A DNA stretch of 64,000 nt from Pulveribacter suum (GCF_003013695.1 NZ_CP027792.1:2190501-2254500); one strand, 5' to 3'. Positions 26,248-38,764 are shown, numbered from the stretch's first letter. Notes: generated by a model from the letters alone, not told the origin. Numbers and translations are program-made.

Positions 26248-28953
<2,706 letters not shown>

Positions 28954-29009
28954 GCCCAGTCTCCTTTGATTCGATGGCTGCATGAGGGGATGTTCTCCGA
29001 AGTTTCGCA

Positions 29010-29062
29010 CAATTTTTCGTCATTTCAAATGGCGCGTGCGTATTTCTTATTATGAAAAATTG
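29010..29062. promoter_or_regulatory. Inverted repeat in the aceE/histidine-kinase divergent promoter region
   Basis: Two perfect nine-base arms, CAATTTTTC (29010-29018) and GAAAAATTG (29054-29062), face each other 35 bases apart in an AT-rich region. TATTAT at 29048-29053 could be a -10 box for the kinase gene. The spacing would suit a looping or dimer-of-dimers regulator (inference). Confidence 0.4.
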
Positions 29063-31619
29063 CTGCGATCGCACATTATTTCTCCTCATGAAATCGGCTG
29101 AAAGCGGCCCTTTAAACTCCACGCCCATGCCCTCCCCTGCCGCCGCGCCCGCACCCCAGGTTTCTGCCGTGAAAAAGCCCGCGCGCTGGTGGCGGTCGTG
29201 GTGGCGCAGCCTCTCGCCCACACGCCAGGACCGCTTTGCCGCCCTGGCGCCGCTGGCGGCGGTGCTGATGTTCCTGACGGCGATCGCCGTGTCGTTCTGG
29301 TATTTGCGCACCGAAGAGGTGGAACGCGAAAAGGAAGCCCTCAGGCGCGACGTGGAATACGCCCAGCAGCGCGTGCGCCTGCGCCTGCTGGAGCGCCAGG
29401 AGCAGATCATGCGGCTGGCCCGCGACCTGTCCAACCAGGAGCTCGAGCGCAGCGAATTCGTCACCCGCGCCGAGAGCCTCATCAGCCAGTACCCCGAGCT
29501 GCAGGCCATCACCTGGATCGACGAGCGCCGCCGCATCCGCGCCACCCACGCCGCGCCCACGGTCACCAGCAGCCAGCTGCGCATGAACGGCGAAGTGGTG
29601 CGCGCCGGCGACACCGCCGACCTCTTCGGCTTGGCGCGCGACACGCTGCAGCCGGTGTATTCGCAGCCCAGCCTGACCGGCGGCGACACCATCCCGCTGC
29701 TGCAACTGCAGGTGCCGCTGGCGCCCGCCGGCAAGTTCGCCGGCGTGGTGCTGGCCGAATACTCCATCGACAGCCTGCTGCGCTACGGCACCCCCACCGA
29801 GGTGCTGGCGCGCTACGCCGTCACGCTGCTGGACGGCAGCAACCACCTGCTGGCCGGCACCCCGCTGCCCCCGCGCGCCAGCGGCCTGCTGCCCTGGACC
29901 ACCAAGGCCAATGCCTACCAGGTGCCCGTCTCGCCCGTGGGCAACGGCCTGGTGCTGCGCGCGCAGGCCTGGCGCACCTCGCTGGGCATGGTGGGCAGCG
30001 GCCTGTTCTGGCTGGTGGGCACGCTCAGCGTGATGACCGCCTGGATGCTGATCGCCACCTGGCGCCACACGCGCCGGCGCATGCAGGCGCAGCAGGCGCT
30101 GATCGCCGAGACCAACTTTCGCCGCGCGATGGAAAACTCCATCCTGACCGGCATGCGCGCGCTGGACTTGCAGGGGCGCATCACCTATGTGAATGCAGCG
30201 TTTTGCCAGATGACGGGCTGGAGCGAGGCCGAGCTGGTGGGCCAGATGCCGCCCTACAGCTACTGGCCCGAAGAGGAGCACGACAACCTGCACGCCAAGC
30301 TGGACGAGGAGCTGTCGGGCAAGGTGGCCCCGGGAGGCTTTCAGGTGCGGGTGCAGCGCAAGGGCGGCAACCTGTTTGACGCCCGGCTGTACGTCTCGCC
30401 GCTGGTGGATGCGCGCGGCCAGCAGACGGGCTGGATGACGTCCATGACCGACATCACCGAGCCCAACCGGGTGCGCGAGCAGCTCACGGCCTCGCACGAG
30501 CGCTTCACCATCGTGCTGGAGGCGCTGGACGCCTCGGTTTCCGTGGCGCCGCTGGGCAGCCAGGAGCTGCTGTTCGCCAACCGCCTGTACCGTCAGTGGT
30601 TCGGCTCGCAGACCGCAGGCCACCTGCAGCTGGTGGCGCAGGCTGGCGGCCTGCCCATGCACCGCACGGACGAGGCCTCGCACGACGAGGACGGCCTGAT
30701 GGGCCTGCCCACCGACACGCTGACCAGCGCCCGCTCGGAGAACGCCGAGATCTACCTGCCCGACCTGGGCAAGTGGCTGGAGGTGCGCTCGCGCTACCTG
30801 AACTGGGTGGACGGGCGCCTGGCCCAGATGGTGATCGCCACCGACATCACGCCGCGCCGCCTGGCCGAGGAGCAGGCCGCGCGCCAGGCCGAGCGCGCGC
30901 AGTCCGTCAGCCGCCTGATCACCATGGGCGAGATGGCCTCCAGCGTGGCGCACGAGCTGAACCAGCCGCTGACGGCCATCAGCAACTACTGCAGCGGCAT
31001 GATCTCGCGCATCGAGAAGAAACAGATTGCCGAAGACGCCCTGCTGACCGCCCTGCAAAAGACCGCCCACCAGGCCCAGCGCGCCGGGCAGATCATCCAG
31101 CGCATCCGCGACTTCGTGAAGAAAAGCGAGCCCAACCGCCAGCTGGCCGATGTGCAGGAGATCGTGGGCGAGGCGGTGGAGCTGGCCGGCATCGAGCTGC
31201 GCCGGCACAACGTGCGCCTGTCGCACTACGTGGCGGCGCGGCTGCCCCCGTTGATGGCCGACACCATCCTGATCGAGCAGGTGCTGATCAACCTGATGAA
31301 AAACGGCGCTGAAGCGATTGCCAACGCCGACCGCCCGCCGGCCCAGCGCAGCGTGGAGCTGCGCGTGGTGCCCCGCCAGGTGGACGAGCAGGAAGTCGTC
31401 GAATTCACCGTGCAGGACACCGGCCGCGGCCTGGCGCCCGAGGTGCTGGCGCATTTGTTCGAGGCGTTCTATTCCACCAAGAGCGAGGGCATGGGCATCG
31501 GCCTGAACCTGTGCCGCAGCATCGTGGAGTCGCACCAGGGCCGGATGCACGCGGAGAACATCTACAATGGTCCGGAGGTCACGGGCTGCCGGTTTTCCTT
31601 CTGGTTGCCGCTGGCATAG
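29052..31619 (+). CDS. PAS-domain sensor histidine kinase, FixL-like
   Basis: An 855-residue sensor kinase. An N-terminal membrane helix lies at about 62-83 (ALAPLAAVLMFLTAIAVSFWYL), then a large extracytoplasmic region to a second helix at about 312-335. Two PAS-type segments follow (about 345-475 and 480-600), and then the HisKA/HATPase core: phosphoacceptor His in SVAHELNQPL, N box NLMKNGAEAI, G1 DTGRGL and G2 GMGIGLNL. It is divergent from aceE and followed by a FixJ-type regulator. The longest frame starts at 29052, but in-frame ATGs at 29088 and 29127 are just as likely given the promoter position. Confidence 0.85.
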   Translation: MKNCCDRTLFLLMKSAESGPLNSTPMPSPAAAPAPQVSAVKKPARWWRSWWRSLSPTRQDRFAALAPLAAVLMFLTAIAVSFWYLRTEEVEREKEALRRDVEYAQQRVRLRLLERQEQIMRLARDLSNQELERSEFVTRAESLISQYPELQAITWIDERRRIRATHAAPTVTSSQLRMNGEVVRAGDTADLFGLARDTLQPVYSQPSLTGGDTIPLLQLQVPLAPAGKFAGVVLAEYSIDSLLRYGTPTEVLARYAVTLLDGSNHLLAGTPLPPRASGLLPWTTKANAYQVPVSPVGNGLVLRAQAWRTSLGMVGSGLFWLVGTLSVMTAWMLIATWRHTRRRMQAQQALIAETNFRRAMENSILTGMRALDLQGRITYVNAAFCQMTGWSEAELVGQMPPYSYWPEEEHDNLHAKLDEELSGKVAPGGFQVRVQRKGGNLFDARLYVSPLVDARGQQTGWMTSMTDITEPNRVREQLTASHERFTIVLEALDASVSVAPLGSQELLFANRLYRQWFGSQTAGHLQLVAQAGGLPMHRTDEASHDEDGLMGLPTDTLTSARSENAEIYLPDLGKWLEVRSRYLNWVDGRLAQMVIATDITPRRLAEEQAARQAERAQSVSRLITMGEMASSVAHELNQPLTAISNYCSGMISRIEKKQIAEDALLTALQKTAHQAQRAGQIIQRIRDFVKKSEPNRQLADVQEIVGEAVELAGIELRRHNVRLSHYVAARLPPLMADTILIEQVLINLMKNGAEAIANADRPPAQRSVELRVVPRQVDEQEVVEFTVQDTGRGLAPEVLAHLFEAFYSTKSEGMGIGLNLCRSIVESHQGRMHAENIYNGPEVTGCRFSFWLPLA

Positions 31620-31676
31620 GCCCTCTGGCACTATCAATTCAATAGCGACGCCAACGCCGCTCCGAGGATTTTCTGC

Positions 31677-32303
31677 ATGAGCCTGACTCCCAAAAAAGGC
31701 ACGGTCTATGTCGTCGATGACGACGAGGCCGTCCGTGATTCCTTGCAGTGGCTGCTGGAGGGCAAGGACTACCGCGTGCGCTGCTTCGACTCTGCCGAGT
31801 CGTTCCTGTCGCGCTACGACCCGCGCGAGATTGCCTGCCTGATCGTGGACATCCGCATGGGCGGCATGACGGGCCTGGAGCTGCAGGACCGCCTGGTCGA
31901 GCGCAAGTCACCCCTGCCCATCGTCTTCATCACCGGCCATGGCGACGTGCCCATGGCTGTCAACACCATGAAGAAGGGCGCGCTGGACTTCATCCAGAAG
32001 CCCTTCAACGAGGAAGAACTGCTGGGCCTGGTCGAGCGCATGCTGGACCATGCCCGCGAGTCCTTCGCCGGCCACCAGCAGGCCGCCAGCCGCGACGCGC
32101 TGCTGTCCAAGCTGACCAGCCGCGAGGCGCAGGTGCTCGAGCGCATCGTCGCCGGCCGCCTGAACAAGCAGATCGCCGACGATCTGGGCATCAGCATCAA
32201 GACCGTAGAGGCGCACCGCGCCAACATCATGGAAAAGCTGGGTGCCAACACCGTGGCCGACCTGCTCAAGATCGCCCTGGGGCCCACGGCGGCCAAGCAC
32301 TGA
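31677..32303 (+). CDS. FixJ/NarL-family response regulator
   Basis: A 208-residue two-domain regulator. The receiver domain (1-125) has the acidic pair at Asp14-16, the phosphoacceptor Asp58 (LIVDIRMGG), Thr in FITGHG and Lys in QKPFNE. A LuxR-type helix-turn-helix follows (TSREAQVLERIVAGRLNKQ to KTVEAHRANIMEKL). It is the partner of the upstream kinase. The target promoters are unknown; the position next to aceE and folD suggests a link to carbon or redox control (inference). Confidence 0.9.
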   Translation: MSLTPKKGTVYVVDDDEAVRDSLQWLLEGKDYRVRCFDSAESFLSRYDPREIACLIVDIRMGGMTGLELQDRLVERKSPLPIVFITGHGDVPMAVNTMKKGALDFIQKPFNEEELLGLVERMLDHARESFAGHQQAASRDALLSKLTSREAQVLERIVAGRLNKQIADDLGISIKTVEAHRANIMEKLGANTVADLLKIALGPTAAKH

Positions 32304-32318
32304 TGCTCTCATTTCGAT

Positions 32319-32359
32319 AGCTGCCTGCGCAAGCTGCATAAGCGCCAGGCAGCTTTTTC
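32319..32359 (+). terminator. Terminator after the response regulator, built from a dispersed repeat
   Basis: AGCTGCCTG at the left pairs with CAGGCAGCT at the right, then TTTTT. The stem is formed by a repeat copy (GATAGCTGCCTGCGC with GCGCCAGGCAGCT), suggesting that this repeat copy has become the terminator of the kinase-regulator operon. Confidence 0.7.
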
Positions 32360-32386
32360 ATTGGTAAAACCTTTTCGAGCAACGCC

Positions 32387-33253
32387 ATGACTGCCCAACT
32401 CATCGACGGCAATGCCCTGTCGCGCCAGCTGCGCGGCGAAGTCCGCAGCCGCACCGCCGCCCTCGCAAGCCGCGGCATCACCCCCGGCCTGGCCGTGGTG
32501 CTGGTGGGCGACAACCCGGCCAGCCAGGTCTATGTGCGCAACAAGGTGCTGGCCTGCGAGGACGTGGGCTTTCATTCGGTGCTGGAGAAATACGACGCCA
32601 GCCTGACCGAAGGCGAACTGCTGGCGCGCATCGAGGCGCTGAACAACGACCCGGCCATCCACGGCATCCTGGTGCAGCTGCCCCTGCCCGCGCACATCGA
32701 CGATCACAAAGTGATCGAAGCTATCTCGCCCGCCAAGGACGTGGACGGCTTTCACGTCGCCAGCGCCGGCGCGCTGCTGGTGGGCGAGGCCGGCTTCAAG
32801 GCCTGCACGCCCTACGGCTGCATGAAGATGCTCGAATCCATCGGCATGAAGGACCTGCGGGGCAAGCACGCCGTGGTCATCGGCCGCTCCAACATCGTGG
32901 GCAAGCCCATGGCGCTGATGCTGCTGGCGGCCAACGCCACCGTCACCGTCTGCCACAGCGGCACGGCAGACCTGGCCGCCATGACGCGCCAGGCCGACGT
33001 GGTGGTCGCGGCCGTGGGCAAGCGGGGCGTGCTGACGGCCGACATGGTCAAGCCCGGCGCTGTGGTCATCGACGTGGGCATGAACCGCACCGACGAAGGC
33101 AAGCTGTGCGGCGACGTGGATTTCAACGGCGTGCGCGAGGTCGCCGGCTGGATCACTCCCGTGCCCGGCGGTGTCGGCCCCATGACCATCACCATGCTGC
33201 TGGTCAACACGCTGGAGGCCGCCGAACGTCTGGCCGCCGCCCCGCAGGCTTGA
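32387..33253 (+). CDS. folD: Bifunctional methylenetetrahydrofolate dehydrogenase/cyclohydrolase
   Basis: A 288-residue cytoplasmic enzyme that interconverts 5,10-methylene-THF, 5,10-methenyl-THF and 10-formyl-THF with NADP. Typical blocks are [14 protein letters not shown] (catalytic Lys), [26 protein letters not shown] and the C-terminal [11 protein letters not shown]. Standard length for the family. It lies 34 bases before the M3 peptidase gene, so the two may be co-transcribed. Confidence 0.95.
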   Translation: MTAQLIDGNALSRQLRGEVRSRTAALASRGITPGLAVVLVGDNPASQVYVRNKVLACEDVGFHSVLEKYDASLTEGELLARIEALNNDPAIHGILVQLPLPAHIDDHKVIEAISPAKDVDGFHVASAGALLVGEAGFKACTPYGCMKMLESIGMKDLRGKHAVVIGRSNIVGKPMALMLLAANATVTVCHSGTADLAAMTRQADVVVAAVGKRGVLTADMVKPGAVVIDVGMNRTDEGKLCGDVDFNGVREVAGWITPVPGGVGPMTITMLLVNTLEAAERLAAAPQA

Positions 33254-33286
33254 AACTTCGCCGCCGCGCCGCCACTCTTCAAAGCC

Positions 33287-35317
33287 ATGAGCAATCCCCT
33301 CCTCGACTTCTCCGGCCACATTCCCTTTGACCGCATTACGCCGGCCGACGTCGCGCCTGCCGTGGATGAGCTGCTGCGCCGCGCGGAAGGCGCGCTGGCC
33401 GCCGTCACCGCGCCCGACTTTCCGCCCCAGTGGTGCGCCATCTCGCGCGTGCTGGATGTGGCCACCGAGGAGCTGGGCCGGTCCTGGGGGGCCGTGAGCC
33501 ACCTGTCCAGCGTGGCCGACACGCCCGAGCTGCGCGCCGCCTACAACGAGGCCCTGCCGCGCGTGACCGAGTTCTGGACCCGCCTGGGCGCCGACGAGCG
33601 GCTGTACGCCAAGTACAAGGCCATCGACGTGGCCACGCTCAACCCCGAGCAGCAGCGTGCCCACGCCAACGCCATGCGCAACTTCGTGCTCTCCGGCGCC
33701 GAGCTGCAGGGCGCAGACAAGGAGCGCTTCGCCGCCATCCAGGAACGCCTGGCCGAGCTGGCGCAGAAATTCAGCGAGAACGCGCTGGACGCCACCGACG
33801 CCTACGCCTACTACGCCGCCCTGGATGAGCTGGACGGCGTGCCCGAGGACGTGATCCAGGCCGCGCGCCAAGCCGCCGAAGCCGACGGGCGCGAGGGCTA
33901 CAAGCTCACCCTGAAGATGCCCTGCTATCTGCCGGTGATGCAGTTCGCCCGGAACCGCGCGCTCCGCGAGCGGCTGTACCGCGCCTACGCGACGCGCGCC
34001 TCCGACCAGGCCGAGGGCGAGGCCGTGCGCTTCGACAACAGCCAGGTCATGGGCGAGATCCTGACCCTGCGCCAGGAGGAGGCCAAGCTGCTGGGCTACG
34101 CCAGCTTTGCCGACGTTTCGCTGGTGCCCAAGATGGCCGACTCGCCCACGCAGGTCGTCGCCTTTTTGCGCGACCTGGCCCGGCGCGCCCGGCCATATGC
34201 CGAGCAGGATGTGGCCGACCTGCGCGCCTTTGCCGCCGAGCACCTGGGCCTGCACGATCCGCAGTCGTGGGACTGGCCCTTCATCTCCGAGCGCCTGAAA
34301 GAGGCGCGCTACGCCTTCAGCGAGCAGGAGGTCAAGGAGTACTTCACCGCGCCCAAGGTGCTGGCCGGCCTGTTCAAGATCGTCGAGACGCTGTTCGAGG
34401 TGGAGATCCGCCGCGACGAGGCGCCTGTGTGGAGCCCGGCCGTGGAGTTCTACCGCCTGGAGCGCGGCGGCGAACTCATCGGCCAGTTCTACCTGGACAC
34501 CCCTGCGCGCACCGGCAAGCGCGGCGGCGCCTGGATGGACGACGCGCTGACCCGCTGGCTGCGCCCTGACACCGAGCAGCTGCAAACCCCCATCGCCTAC
34601 CTGGTGTGCAACTTCGCCAGCGGCGTGGACGGCAAGCCGGCGCTGCTCACGCACGACGACGTGATCACCCTCTTCCATGAGTTCGGCCACGGCCTGCACC
34701 ACCTGCTGACGCAGGTGACCGAGCGCGACGTGTCGGGCATCGCCGGGGTCGAGTGGGACGCCGTGGAGCTGCCCAGCCAGTTCATGGAGAACTTCTGCTG
34801 GGAGTGGAGCGTGCTGCGCCACATGACCGCCCATGTGGACAGCGGCGAGCCGCTGCCTCGCCCGCTCTACGACAAGATGCTGGCGGCGCGCAACTTCCAG
34901 GCCGGCATGCAGACATTGCGCCAGGTCGAATTCGCGCTGTTCGACATGCTGCTGCACGCCGACGCGCAGCCGGCCGAGCAGTTGCAGCCGCTGCTGGCCG
35001 CCGTGCGCAGCGAGGTCGCCGTGCTCCAGCCGCCGGCCTTCAGCCGCACAGCCCACACCTTCAGCCACATTTTCGCCGGCGGCTACGCCGCGGGCTACTA
35101 CAGCTACAAATGGGCCGAAGTGCTGTCCGCCGATGCCTACGCGGCGTTTGAAGAAACCGCTGGCGAGGGCGGTCAGCCCAGCGCCGAGACCGGGCGCCGC
35201 TACCGTCAGGCCATCCTGGAAGCAGGCGGCAGCCGCCCGGCCATGGAATCGTTCAAGGCCTTTCGCGGCCGCGAGCCCCGCATCGACGCGCTGCTGCGCC
35301 ACCAGGGCATGGCATGA
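33287..35317 (+). CDS. prlC: M3 family metallopeptidase, oligopeptidase A
   Basis: A 676-residue zinc endopeptidase that degrades short peptides in the cytoplasm. The zinc motif is HEFGHGLHH (His464, Glu465, His468). The block HIFAGGYAAGYYSYKWAEVL near the C-terminus is characteristic of M3A oligopeptidases. No signal peptide. Length agrees with E. coli oligopeptidase A. Confidence 0.9.
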   Translation: MSNPLLDFSGHIPFDRITPADVAPAVDELLRRAEGALAAVTAPDFPPQWCAISRVLDVATEELGRSWGAVSHLSSVADTPELRAAYNEALPRVTEFWTRLGADERLYAKYKAIDVATLNPEQQRAHANAMRNFVLSGAELQGADKERFAAIQERLAELAQKFSENALDATDAYAYYAALDELDGVPEDVIQAARQAAEADGREGYKLTLKMPCYLPVMQFARNRALRERLYRAYATRASDQAEGEAVRFDNSQVMGEILTLRQEEAKLLGYASFADVSLVPKMADSPTQVVAFLRDLARRARPYAEQDVADLRAFAAEHLGLHDPQSWDWPFISERLKEARYAFSEQEVKEYFTAPKVLAGLFKIVETLFEVEIRRDEAPVWSPAVEFYRLERGGELIGQFYLDTPARTGKRGGAWMDDALTRWLRPDTEQLQTPIAYLVCNFASGVDGKPALLTHDDVITLFHEFGHGLHHLLTQVTERDVSGIAGVEWDAVELPSQFMENFCWEWSVLRHMTAHVDSGEPLPRPLYDKMLAARNFQAGMQTLRQVEFALFDMLLHADAQPAEQLQPLLAAVRSEVAVLQPPAFSRTAHTFSHIFAGGYAAGYYSYKWAEVLSADAYAAFEETAGEGGQPSAETGRRYRQAILEAGGSRPAMESFKAFRGREPRIDALLRHQGMA

Positions 35318-35484
35318 AGACCACCCCCTGTGGCCCTTGCGCGCCTGCCCTGGCTGGGCCGCGCCAGTTGCGCAGGGGCCGGTCTGGGCCCGTGCCTGAA
35401 GCGCTGATATGAAAAAGTGAGCGGCTGCCGCTTGTTGTGCGCGCGTTTGCAGGTGTTTTGACCAGCAATCCCGCTTCCATCCAG

Positions 35485-35508
35485 CGTCAGCAGCTATTGT
35501 TTTTGAAG
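35485..35508. repeat. Dispersed palindromic repeat, copy 8 (partial)
   Basis: Contains CAGCAGCTATTGTTTTTGAA, exactly as in the copy upstream of hscB at 44197. It lies directly before the ribosome-binding site of the glutaredoxin-like gene. Confidence 0.7.
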
Positions 35509-35531
35509 AAGAACCCGACCGAGGAGAGACC

Positions 35532-36194
35532 ATGTCCGCCATCCGCCGCGCCGCCACTGCCACCGCCCTCGCCTGCTCGGCACTGGCGCTCTTGCCTGCC
35601 GCGCAGGCGCAGCAGGTCTATCGCATCGTCGGGCCGGACGGCAAGGTCACCTTCTCCGACCAGGCGCCGAGCAACGCCGCTGCAGCCTCTGGCGCGCAGG
35701 TCAACAGCACGCTGCACAGCGGCGGCGGGGTGGAGACCAATGCCCTGCCCTACGCCCTGCGCCAGGTCGTCTCGCGCTACCCCGTCACGCTCTACAGCGC
35801 CAGCGAATGCTCGCCCTGCGCCAGCGCCCGCGCCCTCCTGATGCAGCGCGGCGTGCCCTTTGCCGAGCGCACCGTGAACACCAACGAAGACATCGACGCC
35901 CTCAAGCGCCTGGCGGGCGAAGCCAATCTGCCCTTTGCCACCATCGGCACGCAGCAGCTCAAGGGCTTCTCGGACGTGGAGTGGAAGCAATACCTGGACG
36001 CGGCCGGCTACCCCGCCCAGTCCCAGCTGCCCGCCAACTACCGCCGCGCCCCGGCCACCCCGCTGGTGGCCCAGGTTGCCAAGCCGGCGGCGGCGCCGGC
36101 CTCTGCTGCCGCCCCGCGCGATGCTGCCCCGGCGGCCGCGCGCCCGGCCGCCCCCACGCGCAGCAACGCCAACCCGGCCGGCATCATCTTCTGA
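35532..36194 (+). CDS. Exported DUF4124/glutaredoxin-domain protein
   Basis: A 220-residue exported protein: a signal peptide (to AQA at about 26), a DUF4124 segment (QVYRIVGPDGKVTFSDQAP), and a glutaredoxin-like domain with the redox pair CSPC in SASECSPCASAR, plus PFATIGTQQLKGF. An Ala/Pro-rich tail ends the protein. It probably acts on thiols in the periplasm, although a physiological partner is unknown. The start codon has GAGGAGA upstream. Confidence 0.8.
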   Translation: MSAIRRAATATALACSALALLPAAQAQQVYRIVGPDGKVTFSDQAPSNAAAASGAQVNSTLHSGGGVETNALPYALRQVVSRYPVTLYSASECSPCASARALLMQRGVPFAERTVNTNEDIDALKRLAGEANLPFATIGTQQLKGFSDVEWKQYLDAAGYPAQSQLPANYRRAPATPLVAQVAKPAAAPASAAAPRDAAPAAARPAAPTRSNANPAGIIF

Positions 36195-36213
36195 GCAGGC
36201 GCCTCTGGGGCGC

Positions 36214-36906
36214 TCAGAACGCCAGGGTGCGCACGCCCTGCGCCGTGCCCAGCAGGCACACGCTGGCCTTTTGGTGTGCAAACACGCCCACGGTCACCAC
36301 GCCGGGCCACTGGTTCACCTCGCTCTCGAAGGCCAGCGGGTCGGTGATGACCAGGCCCGTCACGTCCAGGATGTGCTGGCCGTTGTCGGTCACCAGGGGT
36401 TGTCCGTCCTTCAGGCGCAGCTGGGCGGCGCCGCCCAGCTGCCCGAAGCGGCGCGTGATCTGCGCCGCCGCCATTGGGATGACCTCCACCGGCAGCGGGA
36501 AGGCGCCCAGCGCCTTGACCAGCTTGGACTCGTCGGCAATGCACACGAAGCGCTCGGCCAGCGCTGCCACGATTTTTTCGCGTGTGAGCGCCGCGCCCCC
36601 GCCCTTGACCATGTAGCCGCGCTCGTCGATCTCGTCGGCGCCGTCGATATAGACCGGCAGCGAGCGGACCTCGCCTGCCTCCAGCACCGGGATGCCCAGG
36701 GCGCGCAGCCGCTGGGTGCTGGCCTCGGAGCTGGAGACGGCGCCGCGGATGCGCTCCTTCAGGCCGGCCAGTGCGTCGATGAATTGGTTGACCGTGGAGC
36801 CCGTGCCCACGCCGACGATGCTGCCGTCTTCGACGTAGTGCAGCGCGGCCCGGCCGACGAGGGTCTTGAGGGCGTCTTGGGTCAGAGGAGTGTGAGGTGT
36901 CGTCAT
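36214..36906 (-). CDS. rpiA: Ribose-5-phosphate isomerase A
   Basis: A 230-residue cytoplasmic enzyme interconverting ribose-5-phosphate and ribulose-5-phosphate in the pentose phosphate pathway. Family motifs are [27 protein letters not shown] (catalytic Asp) and [14 protein letters not shown] (catalytic Lys/Glu). The ATG at 36906 is used; an upstream in-frame ATG at 36945 would overlap the divergent pyrD start. Divergent from pyrD with only 37 bases between them. Confidence 0.95.
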   Translation of the reverse strand: MTTPHTPLTQDALKTLVGRAALHYVEDGSIVGVGTGSTVNQFIDALAGLKERIRGAVSSSEASTQRLRALGIPVLEAGEVRSLPVYIDGADEIDERGYMVKGGGAALTREKIVAALAERFVCIADESKLVKALGAFPLPVEVIPMAAAQITRRFGQLGGAAQLRLKDGQPLVTDNGQHILDVTGLVITDPLAFESEVNQWPGVVTVGVFAHQKASVCLLGTAQGVRTLAF

Positions 36907-36943
36907 GGGGGAAAATCGCAAACAGTTCACCCGGATTATCCCC

Positions 36944-37993
36944 ATGTCTCTTTTGCCCTATGCGCTGGCGCGCCCATTCCTTTTCGGCCTGGACCCTGAA
37001 GCCGCACACGACCTGACCCTGGGCATGCTCGCCCGCGGCCAGGGCACGCTGGCCCAGGCCGCATGGAGCCAGGAGGCCGTGGCCGACCCGGTGCAGCTGG
37101 CCGGCCTCACTTTCCCCAACCGCGTGGGCCTGGCCGCGGGGCTGGACAAGAACGCCCGCTGCATCGATGCACTGGCCGCCATGGGTTTCGGCTTCGTCGA
37201 AGTCGGCACCGTCACCCCGCGCCCGCAGCCCGGTAACCCCAAGCCGCGCATGTTCCGCCTGCCCCAGGCGCAGGCCCTCATCAACCGCCTGGGCTTCAAC
37301 AATGACGGGCTGGACGCCTTCGTCGCCAACGTGCAGCGTTCGCGTGTGCGCACGCAAAAGACCCGGCCGCTGCTGCTGGGCCTGAACATCGGCAAGAACG
37401 CCAGCACCCCGATCCAAGAGGCCACGAGCGACTACTTGGCCTGTCTGAACGGCGTGTACCCGCACGCGGACTACGTCACGGTGAACATCAGCTCGCCCAA
37501 TACCCAGAATCTGCGCGCGCTGCAAAGCGACGAGGCGCTGGACGCACTGTTGTCGGCCATCGCCGACGAGCGCGAGCGCCTGGCTGCCGTGCAAGGCCGG
37601 CGCGTGCCCCTTTTCGTGAAGATCGCGCCCGACCTGCAGCCTGAACAGGTCGAAGTGATCGCCGCCACGCTGCAGCGCCACGGCATGGACGGCGTGATTG
37701 CTACCAACACAACAATAGCCCGTGACGCAGTGCAGGGCCTGCGCCATGCTGGTGAAACCGGCGGCCTGAGCGGCGCCCCGGTGCGCGAGGCCAGCAACCG
37801 CGTCATCCGCCAGTTGCGGGCCGCTTTGGGCCCGGCGTTTCCCATCATCGGTGTGGGCGGCATCCTGAGTGCGCAGGATGCGGTGGACAAGATTCGCTGC
37901 GGCGCAGACGTGGTGCAGATCTACACCGGCCTGATCTATGAAGGCCCGGTCCTTGTGGCGCAGGCTGCGCGCGCGATCAAGGCTGTGCGCTGA
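36944..37993 (+). CDS. pyrD: Dihydroorotate dehydrogenase (quinone), class 2
   Basis: A 349-residue membrane-associated flavoenzyme that oxidises dihydroorotate to orotate with quinone in pyrimidine synthesis. It has the class 2 N-terminal helix ([17 protein letters not shown]), the FMN site AAGLDKNAR, the catalytic Ser in [10 protein letters not shown], and the [11 protein letters not shown] phosphate-binding block. Length is typical of the class. Start at 36944 with the conserved N-terminus. Confidence 0.95.
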   Translation: MSLLPYALARPFLFGLDPEAAHDLTLGMLARGQGTLAQAAWSQEAVADPVQLAGLTFPNRVGLAAGLDKNARCIDALAAMGFGFVEVGTVTPRPQPGNPKPRMFRLPQAQALINRLGFNNDGLDAFVANVQRSRVRTQKTRPLLLGLNIGKNASTPIQEATSDYLACLNGVYPHADYVTVNISSPNTQNLRALQSDEALDALLSAIADERERLAAVQGRRVPLFVKIAPDLQPEQVEVIAATLQRHGMDGVIATNTTIARDAVQGLRHAGETGGLSGAPVREASNRVIRQLRAALGPAFPIIGVGGILSAQDAVDKIRCGADVVQIYTGLIYEGPVLVAQAARAIKAVR

Positions 37994-38005
37994 GCGCCAA
38001 CGACA

Positions 38006-38026
38006 AGGGCCGCACGAGGCGGCCCT
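38006..38026 (+). terminator. Possible terminator hairpin after pyrD
   Basis: An 8-base stem AGGGCCGC/GCGGCCCT with a 5-base loop right after pyrD, but only a weak T-rich tail. It separates pyrD from the convergent yqjK-like gene. Confidence 0.35.
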
Positions 38027-38066
38027 GGGTACGTTTGCGCTGAAAGAAAAGCGCTGCTGCGGGGCT

Positions 38067-38366
38067 TCAGCGCCGCATGCGCGACACCAGCGGAATGAGC
38101 AGGCCGGCCACCCGGATCAGCCGGCGTGGCCCGGCCACCAGTGCCAGCGCAGCAGCCCCGGCCACGAAGGTCGGGTGCAGCTTGGCAAAGGCCAGCAGCC
38201 GCGTGGGCAACGATGAGTCGGGATCGACCCCTGCGCGTGCTTGAACGATCGCACGCGTCTGGCGATAGGCTTCGCGCCGCGCGCGCAGGCGCTCGCGCTG
38301 CACGAGGATGCGGTCCAGCACCTGCTGCTGCTCAGGAGTGGCGCCGGGCATTGGTTTTGCGCTCAT
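38067..38366 (-). CDS. Small YqjK-like protein
   Basis: A 99-residue basic protein with a coiled or helical N-terminal half (LDRILVQRERLRARREAYR) and a hydrophobic segment at about 68-95. It follows a DUF883 gene and a YqjE-like gene, the same order as yqjD-yqjE-yqjK in E. coli, which supports naming it YqjK-like. The function is unknown; the trio is membrane-associated and YqjD binds ribosomes in E. coli. Starts 2 bases after the YqjE-like stop. Confidence 0.6.
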   Translation of the reverse strand: MSAKPMPGATPEQQQVLDRILVQRERLRARREAYRQTRAIVQARAGVDPDSSLPTRLLAFAKLHPTFVAGAAALALVAGPRRLIRVAGLLIPLVSRMRR

Positions 38367-38368
38367 GG

Positions 38369-38764
38369 CTACAGCTTTCCCTTGATGAGTTTCCAGTCAT
38401 TACCCAGTTCGCGGCGCGAGAAGGCAAAGGCATTGCCCAGCTTCTTAGCCAGCGACACGATGGTGATGAGTACCGCCACGCAGGCCACCAGCCAGCCGCC
38501 TGCCAGCAGCCAAGCTACCAACGCCCTCTGCGGAGAGTCCCAGAACTGCACCAGCACGGCCAGGGACAGGAGCAGCAGCGCCAGCACTGCCAGCGCCCCG
38601 AACAGGATGACCATGACGATCATCAACCCCAGGCGCCGCTTGAGTTCATCGAACTCCAGCCGAGCCAGGGTGATGCGGTCTTCCGCGGCGATTGCCCCTT
38701 CGATAGCAGCAGCGCGCCAGCGCGCCACCCAGCCTTCCAGGCCCAGCATTGATAGCCAGTTCAT
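38369..38764 (-). CDS. YqjE/phage-holin-family membrane protein
   Basis: A 131-residue protein with two strong hydrophobic segments (LMIVMVILFGALAVLALLLL and WLLAGGWLVACVAVLITIV) separated by a short loop, matching the phage holin family 3/YqjE profile. The N-terminal helix ARWRAAAIEGAIAAEDRITL fits as well. The ATG at 38764 is chosen because the longer frame starts in the neighbouring gene. Middle gene of a yqjD-yqjE-yqjK-like trio; not part of any prophage. Confidence 0.7.
   Translation of the reverse strand: MNWLSMLGLEGWVARWRAAAIEGAIAAEDRITLARLEFDELKRRLGLMIVMVILFGALAVLALLLLSLAVLVQFWDSPQRALVAWLLAGGWLVACVAVLITIVSLAKKLGNAFAFSRRELGNDWKLIKGKL

Noticed and set aside
31628..31650. Another repeat copy between the kinase and its regulator
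   Set aside because: Only CTATCAATTCAATAG remains; too degraded to count.
38369..38764. Holin-like gene as a sign of prophage
   Set aside because: It sits in a yqjD-yqjE-yqjK-like trio with no phage gene around it; holin family 3/YqjE are housekeeping membrane proteins.
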